The notes under the pieces: model-generated
The model's input: the letters and a program-made list of their open reading frames with translations, nothing else
Told to the model about the DNA's origin: nothing
Databases searched by the model: none
Part shown: piece by piece, positions 54,348 to 61,900 of the stretch
Layout of the letters: every line of letters begins with the position of its first letter
Numbering within the stretch: position 1 is the first letter of the stretch
Made by a program: the position numbers and the translations under genes
NCBI RefSeq assembly: GCF_024611995.1
Contig: NZ_CP102509.1
Span: forward strand, 2,480,001 to 2,544,000
Direction: 5' to 3'
DNA length: 64,000 bases
From: Streptomyces sp. NBC_00162
Lineage (GTDB): Bacteria > Actinomycetota > Actinomycetes > Streptomycetales > Streptomycetaceae

Positions 54348-55348
54348 AGCAGGAAGCCTCCGGGGAAGGGGTCGGCCGGGTCGAGGAAGTACTGGGCGGT
54401 GCCCGTGATCCAGGCCCGGCCGGTGACGGTGGGGACCACGGCCGGGAGCCCGCCGACGGTGGTCTCGCCGACGAGGCGGCCGGTGAACTCGGTGCCGATG
54501 AAGGACTCGTTGACGAAGTCCGCGCCGAGCTCCAGCAGGCCGCGGGCGTGCAGCTGGGCCATGCGCGCGCTGGTGCCCGTACCGCAGGGCGAGCGGTCGA
54601 ACCAGCCCGGGTGGATGGCCATCGCGTGCCTGGAGCGGCGGGCGTCGGAGCCGGGGGCGGCGAGGTAGACGTGCTTGACCCCGGCGATGGAGGGGTTCTC
54701 GGGGTGGACGGGCCGGTCCCCGGAGCCGTTGATCGCGTCCATGATCGCGAGCCCGGCGGTGAGCAGCTCGTCCTTGCGGGCGCGGTCGAAGGGGAGCCCG
54801 AGGTCGTCGAGTTCGACGAAGGCGTAGAAGTTTCCGCCGTAGGCGAGGTCGTAGGTGACCGTGCCGAAGCCGGGGACCTCGGCCTTCAGGTCGAGCCCTA
54901 CGCAGAAGGACGGGACGTTGGTGAGGGTGACCGCGGTGGCCGCGCCGTCCTCCACCCGGACGTCGACGCTCACCAGTCCGGCCGGGGTGTCGAGCCGGAC
55001 GGTGGTGACCGGCTCGACGACGGGCACCATGCCGGTCTCGACCAGCACGGTGGCCACCCCGATGGTCCCGTGCCCGCACATCGGCAGCAGGCCCGACACC
55101 TCGATGTAGAGCACGCCGAAGTCGGCGTCGGGCCGGGTGGGCGGCTGGAGGATGGCGCCGCTCATCGCGGCGTGCCCGCGCGGCTCGTACATGAGCAGCG
55201 TCCGCACGTGGTCCGTGTGCTCGATGAAGTGGAGCCGCTTCTCGGCCATCGTGGCGCCGGGGATCACCCCGATGCCCCCGGTGATGACGCGGGTCGGCAT
55301 GCCCTCGGTGTGCGAGTCCACCGCGTGGTAGACGTGGCGCGTACGCAT
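54344..55348 (-). CDS. 4-hydroxyproline 2-epimerase
   Basis: 334-residue proline-racemase-family enzyme interconverting trans-4-hydroxy-L-proline and cis-4-hydroxy-D-proline, the first step of hydroxyproline breakdown. The catalytic thiols are C91 in PMCGHGTIG and C255 in DRSPCGTGTSAR. ATG 55348 follows GGAGGGG. It lies 36 nt after the deaminase gene in an operon that supplies the downstream deamination step, which favours hydroxyproline over proline as substrate. Confidence 0.88.
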   Translation of the reverse strand: MRTRHVYHAVDSHTEGMPTRVITGGIGVIPGATMAEKRLHFIEHTDHVRTLLMYEPRGHAAMSGAILQPPTRPDADFGVLYIEVSGLLPMCGHGTIGVATVLVETGMVPVVEPVTTVRLDTPAGLVSVDVRVEDGAATAVTLTNVPSFCVGLDLKAEVPGFGTVTYDLAYGGNFYAFVELDDLGLPFDRARKDELLTAGLAIMDAINGSGDRPVHPENPSIAGVKHVYLAAPGSDARRSRHAMAIHPGWFDRSPCGTGTSARMAQLHARGLLELGADFVNESFIGTEFTGRLVGETTVGGLPAVVPTVTGRAWITGTAQYFLDPADPFPGGFLL

Positions 55349-55384
55349 GGAGTCCCCTCCGACAGGGTGTTATCCGACAGGGTG

Positions 55385-56323
55385 CTAGTTGAGACCCTCG
55401 GCGAGGGCCTTCTCGGTGGCGGCGCGGACGGCGGCCTCGGTGTCGCCGGTGAGCGGGAAGCGCGGCGGGCGGGTGGCGCCGCCGGGGCGGCCCGCCAGGT
55501 CCATGGAGAGCTTGATGGCCTGGACGAACTCGGTCTTGGAGTCCCAGCGCAGCAGGGAGTGCAGGGACTTGTAGAGCGGCAGGGCGGTGGCGAGGTCACC
55601 GGCGACGGCGGCCCGGTAGAGGGTGGCGCAGGACTGCGGCAGGGCGTTGGGGTAGCCGGCTATCCAGCCGACGGCGCCCGCGAGGGCGAGTTCGAGGAGG
55701 ACGTCGTCGGCGCCGATGAGCAGGTCCAGGCCGGGGGCGAGTTCGGCGATCTCGTAGGCGCGGCGCACGTCCCCGCTGAACTCCTTGACGGCGACGATGG
55801 ATCCGTCGGCGTGCAGCCGGGCCAGCAGGGCCGGGACCAGGTCGACCTTGGTGTCGTACGGGTTGTTGTACGCGACGACGGGCAGCCCGGCGCGGGCGAC
55901 CTCGGCGTAGTGGGCGCGTACGGTCTCCTCGTCGGCCCGGAAGGCGTTGGGGGGCAGCAGGAGTACGGAGCCGGCCCCGGCCTCGGCGGCCTGCTCGGCC
56001 CAGCGGCGGGCTTCGGCGCTGCCGTAGGCGGCGACTCCGGGCATGACGCGGGATCCGTCGCCCGCGGCCTCGACGGCGGTACGGACGACGCGGGCCCGCT
56101 CCTCGTCGTCGAGGGTCTGGTACTCGCCGAGGGAGCCGTTGGGGACCACGCCGTCGCAGCCGTTGGCGATCAGCCAGGCCACGTGCTCGGCGTAGGCGTC
56201 GTAGTCGACGCTGAGGTCCTCGCGCAGGGGCAGCGCGGTGGCGACCATGATGCCGTGCCAGGGGCGGGTGCGGGTGTCCGTGCCGGTGGCCGGGCGGGGC
56301 GCGGGGGTGGGCGCGTGGGTCAT
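55385..56323 (-). CDS. Dihydrodipicolinate-synthase family enzyme, probable 1-pyrroline-4-hydroxy-2-carboxylate deaminase
   Basis: 312-residue class I aldolase-fold protein with Schiff-base K180 in IVAVKEFSGD, proton-shuttling Y152 in VVAYNNPYD and a GSLGEY loop in place of the GTTGE of true DapA. In hydroxyproline clusters this enzyme converts the dehydrogenase product into alpha-ketoglutarate semialdehyde and ammonia. A Pro/Thr-rich 20-residue N-terminus precedes the fold. ATG 56323 has GGGAG upstream. It heads a separate transcript (promoter at 56344-56381) leading into the epimerase genes. Confidence 0.85.
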   Translation of the reverse strand: MTHAPTPAPRPATGTDTRTRPWHGIMVATALPLREDLSVDYDAYAEHVAWLIANGCDGVVPNGSLGEYQTLDDEERARVVRTAVEAAGDGSRVMPGVAAYGSAEARRWAEQAAEAGAGSVLLLPPNAFRADEETVRAHYAEVARAGLPVVAYNNPYDTKVDLVPALLARLHADGSIVAVKEFSGDVRRAYEIAELAPGLDLLIGADDVLLELALAGAVGWIAGYPNALPQSCATLYRAAVAGDLATALPLYKSLHSLLRWDSKTEFVQAIKLSMDLAGRPGGATRPPRFPLTGDTEAAVRAATEKALAEGLN

Positions 56324-56343
56324 GAGGTGACTCCCTAGTGTGG

Positions 56344-56381
56344 TGTGTGACATTTTACTAGTGGGTGCGAGTCGGCCACAA
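56344..56381 (-). promoter_or_regulatory. Promoter of the deaminase-epimerase operon with operator (site 4)
   Basis: Read leftward: -35 TTGTGG (complement of 56376-56381), 18-nt spacer, -10 TAAAAT (complement of 56352-56357). The shared motif TGTGTGACATTTTACTA (56344-56360, plus-strand reading) covers the -10 box. The gene starts at 56323, giving a leader of about 20 nt with a GGGAG. Confidence 0.6.
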
Positions 56382-56399
56382 GGGCCGGGGACGGTCCGA

Positions 56400-57818
56400 T
56401 CAGTGCGCGTCCGGGGGAAGTTCGGCGAGCAGGCGCAGCGGGACCGGGCAGGACAGCGGCCGCCGGTCGGGCGCCGGGGCCTCACCGGCGAGGGCGGCCA
56501 CGGCCGGGCCGCACATCCGGCCCTGGCACCAGCCCATGCCCGCCCGGGTGAGGAGTTTGACCGTACGGGCGTCCCGCGCGCCGAGTTCCCCGGCGGCCTC
56601 GCGGATCCGGCCGGCCGGCACCTCCTCGCAGCGGCACACGACGGCGTCGTCCCGGAGCCAGCCGGTCCAGCCGGGGCCCGGGCGGTGGGCGGCGCCCATC
56701 GCGTCGGCGAAGGCGCGCAGCCGCGCGCGGCGGCGGACGAGCCCGGCGGGGGCGGGCCGTCCGGCGATCGAGTGGGCCGCGATCTCCCCTTCGGCGAGGG
56801 CGAGTCCGGCGCCGCCGATGCCGCCTGTCTCGCCCGCGGACCAGACACCGGGGACGGAGGTCCGCATCCCGGCGTCCAGCTCGAGGGCCACGGTGCCGTC
56901 GGGGCTGCGGCGGGTGGCGCAGCCGAGGCCGGTGGCGAGCTCCAGCTGGGGCACCAGGCCGTGGCCGACGGCGAGGGCGTCGCAGGGGATCCGGCGGGCG
57001 GTACCGGGCAGCGGGCGCCAGTCGCGGTCGAGGCGGGCGACGGTGACGGCCTCGACCCGGTCGGTGCCGTGGGCCTCGGTGACGGCGTGCCGGGTGAGGA
57101 GGCGGATGCGGTGCCTGGCCAGCGCGGCGCCGTAGGCGGCGGCCTCGGCGAGCTTGCCGGGGTTGCGCAGCAGCACCGGGGTCCGGGCGGCGTACGCGAT
57201 GTAGGCGGCGGCCTCGACGACCGCGGGGACGGTGGCTCCCGCGGCGGCGAGGGACCCGGCCACCGCGAGCAGCAGCGGGCCGCTCCCGGCGACGACCACG
57301 CGCTTGCCGGGCAGTACGAGCCCGGCCTTGAGCATGGCCTGGGCCCCGCCGGCCCCGACGACCCCGGGCAGGGTCCAGCCGGGGAAGGGCAGTTGGCGCT
57401 CGTAGGCGCCGGTGGCGATGAGCAGGGCGCGGGCGTGGACCGCCGCCGCGCGCTCCTCCGGCCCCGCGACGGCGTGCAGCACCCAGTGGCCGCCGTCCGG
57501 CACCACGGTCCACACGTGGTGGGCCGTCAGGTACGTGATGCGGCCCGCCGACACGTGGGCGCGCAGGGCGGCTTCGCGGGTGGCGAACTCGGGCCAGGCG
57601 TGGTGGAGGGCCTCGGGGCGGGCGGCGCCGAGGCCGGGCGCGGGGTGCCGGTAGAACTGCCCGCCGGGCTGCTCCCCCGCGTCGAGGAGGGTGACGCGCA
57701 GGCCGAGGCCGGCGGCCGTGACGGCTGCGGCCAGGCCGGCCGGTCCGGCGCCGACGACGGCGAGGTCGGCGAGGTCGGCGGGCCCGGAGGCGTCCGGCTC
57801 AGACGGCGAGGTCGGCAT
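56400..57818 (-). CDS. D-hydroxyproline dehydrogenase, FAD/NAD-fold subunit with BFD-like iron-sulfur domain (HcnB-like)
   Basis: 472-residue flavoprotein. The first dinucleotide fold AVVGAGPAGLAAAVTAAG lies near residues 20-37, the second VVVAGSGPLLLAVAGSL in the middle, and a C-terminal [2Fe-2S] domain has Cys in VVCRCEEVPAG and GMGWCQGRMCG. It resembles HcnB of hydrogen cyanide synthase and the alpha subunit of three-part D-hydroxyproline dehydrogenases. Its start overlaps the 2Fe-2S subunit gene by 20 bp. Confidence 0.85.
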   Translation of the reverse strand: MPTSPSEPDASGPADLADLAVVGAGPAGLAAAVTAAGLGLRVTLLDAGEQPGGQFYRHPAPGLGAARPEALHHAWPEFATREAALRAHVSAGRITYLTAHHVWTVVPDGGHWVLHAVAGPEERAAAVHARALLIATGAYERQLPFPGWTLPGVVGAGGAQAMLKAGLVLPGKRVVVAGSGPLLLAVAGSLAAAGATVPAVVEAAAYIAYAARTPVLLRNPGKLAEAAAYGAALARHRIRLLTRHAVTEAHGTDRVEAVTVARLDRDWRPLPGTARRIPCDALAVGHGLVPQLELATGLGCATRRSPDGTVALELDAGMRTSVPGVWSAGETGGIGGAGLALAEGEIAAHSIAGRPAPAGLVRRRARLRAFADAMGAAHRPGPGWTGWLRDDAVVCRCEEVPAGRIREAAGELGARDARTVKLLTRAGMGWCQGRMCGPAVAALAGEAPAPDRRPLSCPVPLRLLAELPPDAH

Positions 57819-58128
57819 GGCCGGTTCCCTCCTGGGTGGTGACGGTGTCCCCCGGTCGGGCGGGGACCAGGCAGGCCCGCTGGTTCGGGCGGCCGTTGAC
57901 GGTGACGAGGCAGTCGTAGCAGCTGCCGATCCCGCAGAAGGCGCCGCGCGGGGCGCCGCCCTCGCGGGTGGTGCGCCAGGCGAGGATCCCGGCCGACCAC
58001 AGCACGGCGGCGATGGACTGGCCCTCCTGCGCAGGCAGTTCGCGGCCGTCGAAGCCGATGGTGTGGGCGGACAACGGGCTGCCGCCGACGAGCGAGCGGG
58101 GGGTGCGGTCGCGGTCGTGTGCCTTCAT
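57799..58128 (-). CDS. D-hydroxyproline dehydrogenase, small (2Fe-2S) subunit (HcnA-like)
   Basis: 109-residue ferredoxin-like protein with the cluster cysteines in GAFCGIGSCYDCLVTV and NQRACL. Such subunits sit between two flavoprotein subunits and carry electrons between them. ATG 58128 follows GGAGGCG and overlaps the previous stop (ATGA). Tight packing of the three genes supports a fixed complex. Confidence 0.87.
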   Translation of the reverse strand: MKAHDRDRTPRSLVGGSPLSAHTIGFDGRELPAQEGQSIAAVLWSAGILAWRTTREGGAPRGAFCGIGSCYDCLVTVNGRPNQRACLVPARPGDTVTTQEGTGHADLAV

Positions 58129-59285
58129 CGGGACGCCTCCGCGGCTCGGTCGGGAAATCGGTCGGGACGGAACGGGGCCAGGGAGACCGCCGGTTCGGCT
58201 CCCGTCAGGGCGGCTGCGATCAGGGCGCCGGTGGCCGGGGCCAGGCCGATGCCCGCGCCCTCGTGCCCGCAGGCGTGCAGCAGTCCGGGACGGCGCGGGT
58301 CCGGGCCGATCGCCGGGAGGTGGTCGGGGAGGTAGGGGCGGAAGCCGTGATAGGTGCGCAGCACCCGGACGTCCGCGAGGACCGGGAAGAGGGCCGCCGC
58401 CTGGGCGGCGAGGCGGCGCAGGGCCTCCGTGGACAGGGTGCGGTCGAAGCCGACGCGTTCGCGGGTGGCCCCGATCAGGACCGGGCCCGCCGGGGTGCCC
58501 TCGACCACGGCCGAGGACTGCAGGGCCGCGGAGCCGCTGGCGACGTCCGCGATGTAGTCGGCGGCGTAGACCTTGTGCCGGACCATCCTGGGCAGCGGCT
58601 CGGTCACCAGCACGAAGCCGCGGCGCGGGAGGACGGGCAGGCTCACGCCCGCGAGCTCCGCGACGGCCCCGGCCCAGGTGCCCGCCGCGTTCACCACGGC
58701 GGGGGCCAGGAGTTCGCGGCGCGCGGTGCGGACCCCGCAGACGGCCTCGCCGGAGCGCACGAAGCCCGTCACCTCCTCGCCGAGGTGGACCTCGGCGCCC
58801 GACGCGGCCAGCAGCCGGGCCGCCGCCTGGGCGGGCTGGACCTGGGCGTCCTGCGGGTAGCGGAAGCCTCCCGCGAGGCCCGGGGCCAGATGGGGCTCCA
58901 GGGTGCGCAGGTCGCCAGCCGCCGCCTCGATCGCGTCGACCCCGGCCTTGCGCTGGCCTTCGGCGAAGCTCCGCAGGGCTTCGAGCGAAGCCTGGTCCGG
59001 GGCGACGACGAGGCCGCCCTTGGCCTCGTACTCGATCTCCTGCGGGAGGACGGCGGCGAGCTCGCGCCACAGCCCGGTGGAGAGCAGGGCGAGGTCGAGC
59101 TCCGGGCCCGCCTCCTTGTCGGAGACGAGCAGGTTGCCTTCGCCGGCGCCCGTCGTGCCGCCCGCGACCGGGCCTCGGTCGACCACGGCCACGGAGAGTC
59201 CGGCGCGGGCCGCGTAGTACGCGCACGCCGCTCCGACGACGCCGGCGCCGATGATGACGGCGTCCAGGGAGTGTCTCTTGAGCAC
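58125..59285 (-). CDS. D-hydroxyproline dehydrogenase, catalytic FAD subunit (DadA/HcnC-like)
   Basis: 386-residue D-amino-acid-oxidase-fold enzyme with FAD motif AVIIGAGVVGAACAYYAARAG at residues 9-29 and C-terminal CGHEGAGIGLAPATG. It oxidises cis-4-hydroxy-D-proline to the pyrroline imino acid. GTG 59285 is the only sensible start, but no ribosome-binding site precedes it. Instead CATATT lies six bases upstream, which suggests a leaderless message starting at the GTG. The shared operator (59288-59304) covers this position. Confidence 0.86.
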   Translation of the reverse strand: MLKRHSLDAVIIGAGVVGAACAYYAARAGLSVAVVDRGPVAGGTTGAGEGNLLVSDKEAGPELDLALLSTGLWRELAAVLPQEIEYEAKGGLVVAPDQASLEALRSFAEGQRKAGVDAIEAAAGDLRTLEPHLAPGLAGGFRYPQDAQVQPAQAAARLLAASGAEVHLGEEVTGFVRSGEAVCGVRTARRELLAPAVVNAAGTWAGAVAELAGVSLPVLPRRGFVLVTEPLPRMVRHKVYAADYIADVASGSAALQSSAVVEGTPAGPVLIGATRERVGFDRTLSTEALRRLAAQAAALFPVLADVRVLRTYHGFRPYLPDHLPAIGPDPRRPGLLHACGHEGAGIGLAPATGALIAAALTGAEPAVSLAPFRPDRFPDRAAEASR

Positions 59286-59287
59286 GA

Positions 59288-59304
59288 CAGTAATATGTCA
59301 CATT
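59288..59304 (-). promoter_or_regulatory. Shared operator motif, site 3 (ahead of the dehydrogenase operon)
   Basis: Read leftward AATGTGACATATTACTG, ending two bases before the GTG start. It includes a possible -10 (CATATT), so a bound repressor would cover the promoter core and the start of transcription. Confidence 0.6.
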
Positions 59305-59320
59305 CTTTAGTGGCTGCCCA

Positions 59321-59346
59321 GACCGGCCCTCCGAGGAGGGCCGGTC
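59321..59346 (-). terminator. Terminator of the collagenase gene
   Basis: Arms GACCGGCCCTCC (59321-59332) and GGAGGGCCGGTC (59335-59346). The innermost pairs must open, leaving a stem of about 10 bp. It begins 9 nt after the collagenase stop, just ahead of the dehydrogenase promoter. Confidence 0.8.
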
Positions 59347-59355
59347 CGGTAGGGA

Positions 59356-61725
59356 TCAGCTGCGGAGCGGGCCCTCACAGCTGTAACTCGACGTACCCGC
59401 CACCTTGTTCGACCAGATCTCCACCGGCCCGAAGGAGCAGTTCATGTCGGCCAGGTTGTTGGAGGCCGTACCGGAGCGGTCGAGTATGAAGTAGTCGACC
59501 GTCTCGGACATGTCCTTGAAGTTCTGGTCGTCACTGCGCCAGTTCTTCAGGTTCGCGGTGATCCGCCCGGTACAGGTGAAGCGGCGCTTGCCGGGGTCGC
59601 CGTTCTCCACGCAGTCCGGGGTGCTGTAGGTGGCCGTGGCGAAGGAGGACTTCACCGAGGCCAGCGCCGAGTCGCGCAGCTGGTCGTTGGGGGTGAAGGA
59701 GGTGTTCGGCACGAAGAGCTGGTCCACCTTGGCGATCTGCGCGTCCAGGAAGCGGTCGTAGTCGCGCTGGAGGTAGGTGTCGGCGCCCATCCGGTGGCGC
59801 CAGGCGTCGTACGCCGCGACGTCGTTGTTGCGGAGGTGGGTGTACATCTCACGCAGCAGCGTGGGCTTCTCGGTCCACAGGAACTCGAAGAAGGTGCCGG
59901 CGTAGCTGTAGAAGCGGAAGCCGTCGCCGTCGTAGGTGGCGTTCAGCAGCTGCTCGACGGACATGCGCGGGCCGCCGCCCGAGGTGTCGCTGATGATGCT
60001 CTTGACCAGGGACTTGCGGACGGCGATGCCGTTGTCGCGGGTGGCGCCGTCGAAGAACTCGGCCGTGCCCTCGTCCATGGCGGTCGTACGGTCGCCCTCG
60101 TACCAGGGGCCTTCGCCGAAGAAGCCGGGGACGGCGAAGCGGCCGTTGAGGTAGTGCGTGTACTCGTGGCGGAAGAGCTCCTCGAGGGTGAGGGAGGAGT
60201 CCTGCGGGACGCGGCGCTGGTAGGTGTAGAAGGTGGCGCCGTTCTCGATGTAGATGCCACCGTTGTTGGTGCCGTAGCCGGTCAGGATCGGGTGGTAGTT
60301 CTCGTAGTCGGCGCGGGAGGCGTAGAGCACGATGTTCAGGGTGGTGTTGGGGTCTCCGGCGAGCGGCTGGTCCGTGCCGAGGACCCGGTGGTACTGGGTC
60401 TTGACCTGCTTGCTGGCGTAGTAGAGCTGGTCGACGGTGGCCCGGTCGAGGGCGGTGCGGACCTTGATGGCGCCGTTGTCGTAGGTGAAGGTGTTCGGGA
60501 AGAGCTGCTTCTCGATGTCCTCCTTGCAGACCCCGTACTGCTTGCACGCCTGGTAGTAGTTGAGCCAGGAGACGAGCTTGGCCCACGGCTCGCTGCCGAA
60601 GGCGGACTTCACCGGCCCCAGCAGGGCGCCGAGGTCGGCGACGACCTGGTCCTTGAGGGCCGGGATCTGGCCGAAGCGGCCGTACTCGCCGAGTGCGTCG
60701 CGCACCACCCAGGCGTTGCCGGTGCCCTTGAGGTGGGTGTAGCCCGAGAAGGCCTTGAAGACCGCGCGGTACGCGGGGTCGGCCGCCACCGCCGCCTGGA
60801 AGGCGGTGTCGTGGTTGCCGTCGTAGACGCCGAGGTAGTTGACGGAGAGGCCGGCGAGCGCCGCGCCCGCCCAGCCGGCGTCCAGGTGGGTGGCCGGGTG
60901 GGCCGGGTCCATGGTGGCCAGGACCTTCTTGATGAGGCCCAGCTGGTGCTGGCGCAGGCTCGGTGCGCTGCCGGCGTAGAGGGCCTCGCGCAGGGTGCGG
61001 GCGTTGGAGGCCGTGACGTCGAAGGTGTGGGCGGCGCTGCCGAAATCGGCGATGGCCTGGCGCATGGCGTTCACGGTCGGCGCGTCGGTGACGTCGATCT
61101 CGTCGCGCGAGTAGTCGTGGTAGGCGACCGCGTGCAGGTAGGTGAACATCTCCTCCAGGTGGGAGGAGTTGCGGCCGTCGTGGGCAGCGGCCAGGCCGGA
61201 TATCCGACGCGAGACGGCCTGGACGTGCGCATCGGACATCACGGGGGCCAGGCGGGCGTCCCAGGTCCAGATCAGGCCGCGCAGGCAGCCGTCGGCGAGG
61301 ACGGCCTGGTCGGCGAGGAAGTCGGCGAACTGCTCCGGGCCGAGGCTGGTGATCCCGTCGAGGGTGCAGGGGACGCCCGCCGCGACGCTCCGTGCGGTGG
61401 GGGCCGTCTGGGCCGCCGCCTTGCGGCTCTTCTCGGTGCGCTCGGCGGGCGCGGAGGCGGCCGTGGCCGCGCCGGGGATCTGCCCGGTGAGGGCCTGCCC
61501 GCCGGGGGCCGGGGCGGGGGCGGGGGTCGTCTCGGGGGCGTTGGCGAGGTGGTCGACCTCGTCGAACGGGTTCGCGGCGGGCGCCGGGTCGGTCTGGGCC
61601 CCGGCGAACGTGGCCGGCACCGGGGCTTCCGCGGCCTGCGTGGTGGCCTGCCCGGCGGAGGCGAGGAGCGTCACAGCGACGGCGGAGGCGAGGAGGGACG
61701 AGCGCACAGCTCTGTGCTTGGACAC
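59356..61725 (-). CDS. Secreted M9-family collagenase
   Basis: 789-residue exported zinc metallopeptidase. The signal peptide (about 1-32) and a Pro/Ala-rich pro-region precede an all-helical activator domain (about 115-380) and the peptidase domain with HEYTH at 520-524 and the third zinc ligand E552 in MDEGTAEFF. The C-terminal part has four Cys and resembles the helper domain of M9 enzymes. It lacks obvious PKD or collagen-binding repeats, so it is shorter than clostridial ColG/ColH. GTG 61725 follows AGGAG. It digests collagen outside the cell, and its promoter twins that of the peptide transporter. Confidence 0.88.
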   Translation of the reverse strand: MSKHRAVRSSLLASAVAVTLLASAGQATTQAAEAPVPATFAGAQTDPAPAANPFDEVDHLANAPETTPAPAPAPGGQALTGQIPGAATAASAPAERTEKSRKAAAQTAPTARSVAAGVPCTLDGITSLGPEQFADFLADQAVLADGCLRGLIWTWDARLAPVMSDAHVQAVSRRISGLAAAHDGRNSSHLEEMFTYLHAVAYHDYSRDEIDVTDAPTVNAMRQAIADFGSAAHTFDVTASNARTLREALYAGSAPSLRQHQLGLIKKVLATMDPAHPATHLDAGWAGAALAGLSVNYLGVYDGNHDTAFQAAVAADPAYRAVFKAFSGYTHLKGTGNAWVVRDALGEYGRFGQIPALKDQVVADLGALLGPVKSAFGSEPWAKLVSWLNYYQACKQYGVCKEDIEKQLFPNTFTYDNGAIKVRTALDRATVDQLYYASKQVKTQYHRVLGTDQPLAGDPNTTLNIVLYASRADYENYHPILTGYGTNNGGIYIENGATFYTYQRRVPQDSSLTLEELFRHEYTHYLNGRFAVPGFFGEGPWYEGDRTTAMDEGTAEFFDGATRDNGIAVRKSLVKSIISDTSGGGPRMSVEQLLNATYDGDGFRFYSYAGTFFEFLWTEKPTLLREMYTHLRNNDVAAYDAWRHRMGADTYLQRDYDRFLDAQIAKVDQLFVPNTSFTPNDQLRDSALASVKSSFATATYSTPDCVENGDPGKRRFTCTGRITANLKNWRSDDQNFKDMSETVDYFILDRSGTASNNLADMNCSFGPVEIWSNKVAGTSSYSCEGPLRS

Positions 61726-61825
61726 CGAGAACTCCTGGTTGGAGAGGGTGAGGTGGGGGGTGGTGCGTTGAACGGCCCTGCGTCACACGGCGTTTGACGG
61801 GGATTAACGTGCCGAGGTGTGAGCT

Positions 61826-61857
61826 GTAACATAGTAATGTGAAATTGCACTGACAAG
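61826..61857 (-). promoter_or_regulatory. Promoter of the collagenase gene with embedded operator (site 2)
   Basis: Read leftward: -35 TTGTCA (complement of 61851-61856), 17-nt spacer, -10 TATGTT (complement of 61828-61833). The motif AATGTGAAATTGCACTG (61836-61852) lies in the spacer. The divergent aminopeptidase may use TTAACG (61804-61809) and TAACAT (61827-61832), 17 nt apart on the plus strand, so one operator could serve both genes. Confidence 0.72.
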
Positions 61858-61900
61858 ACCTGTGCGACCCCCAGTTCGCATCTTCTTGAGGGAGCCCCCC

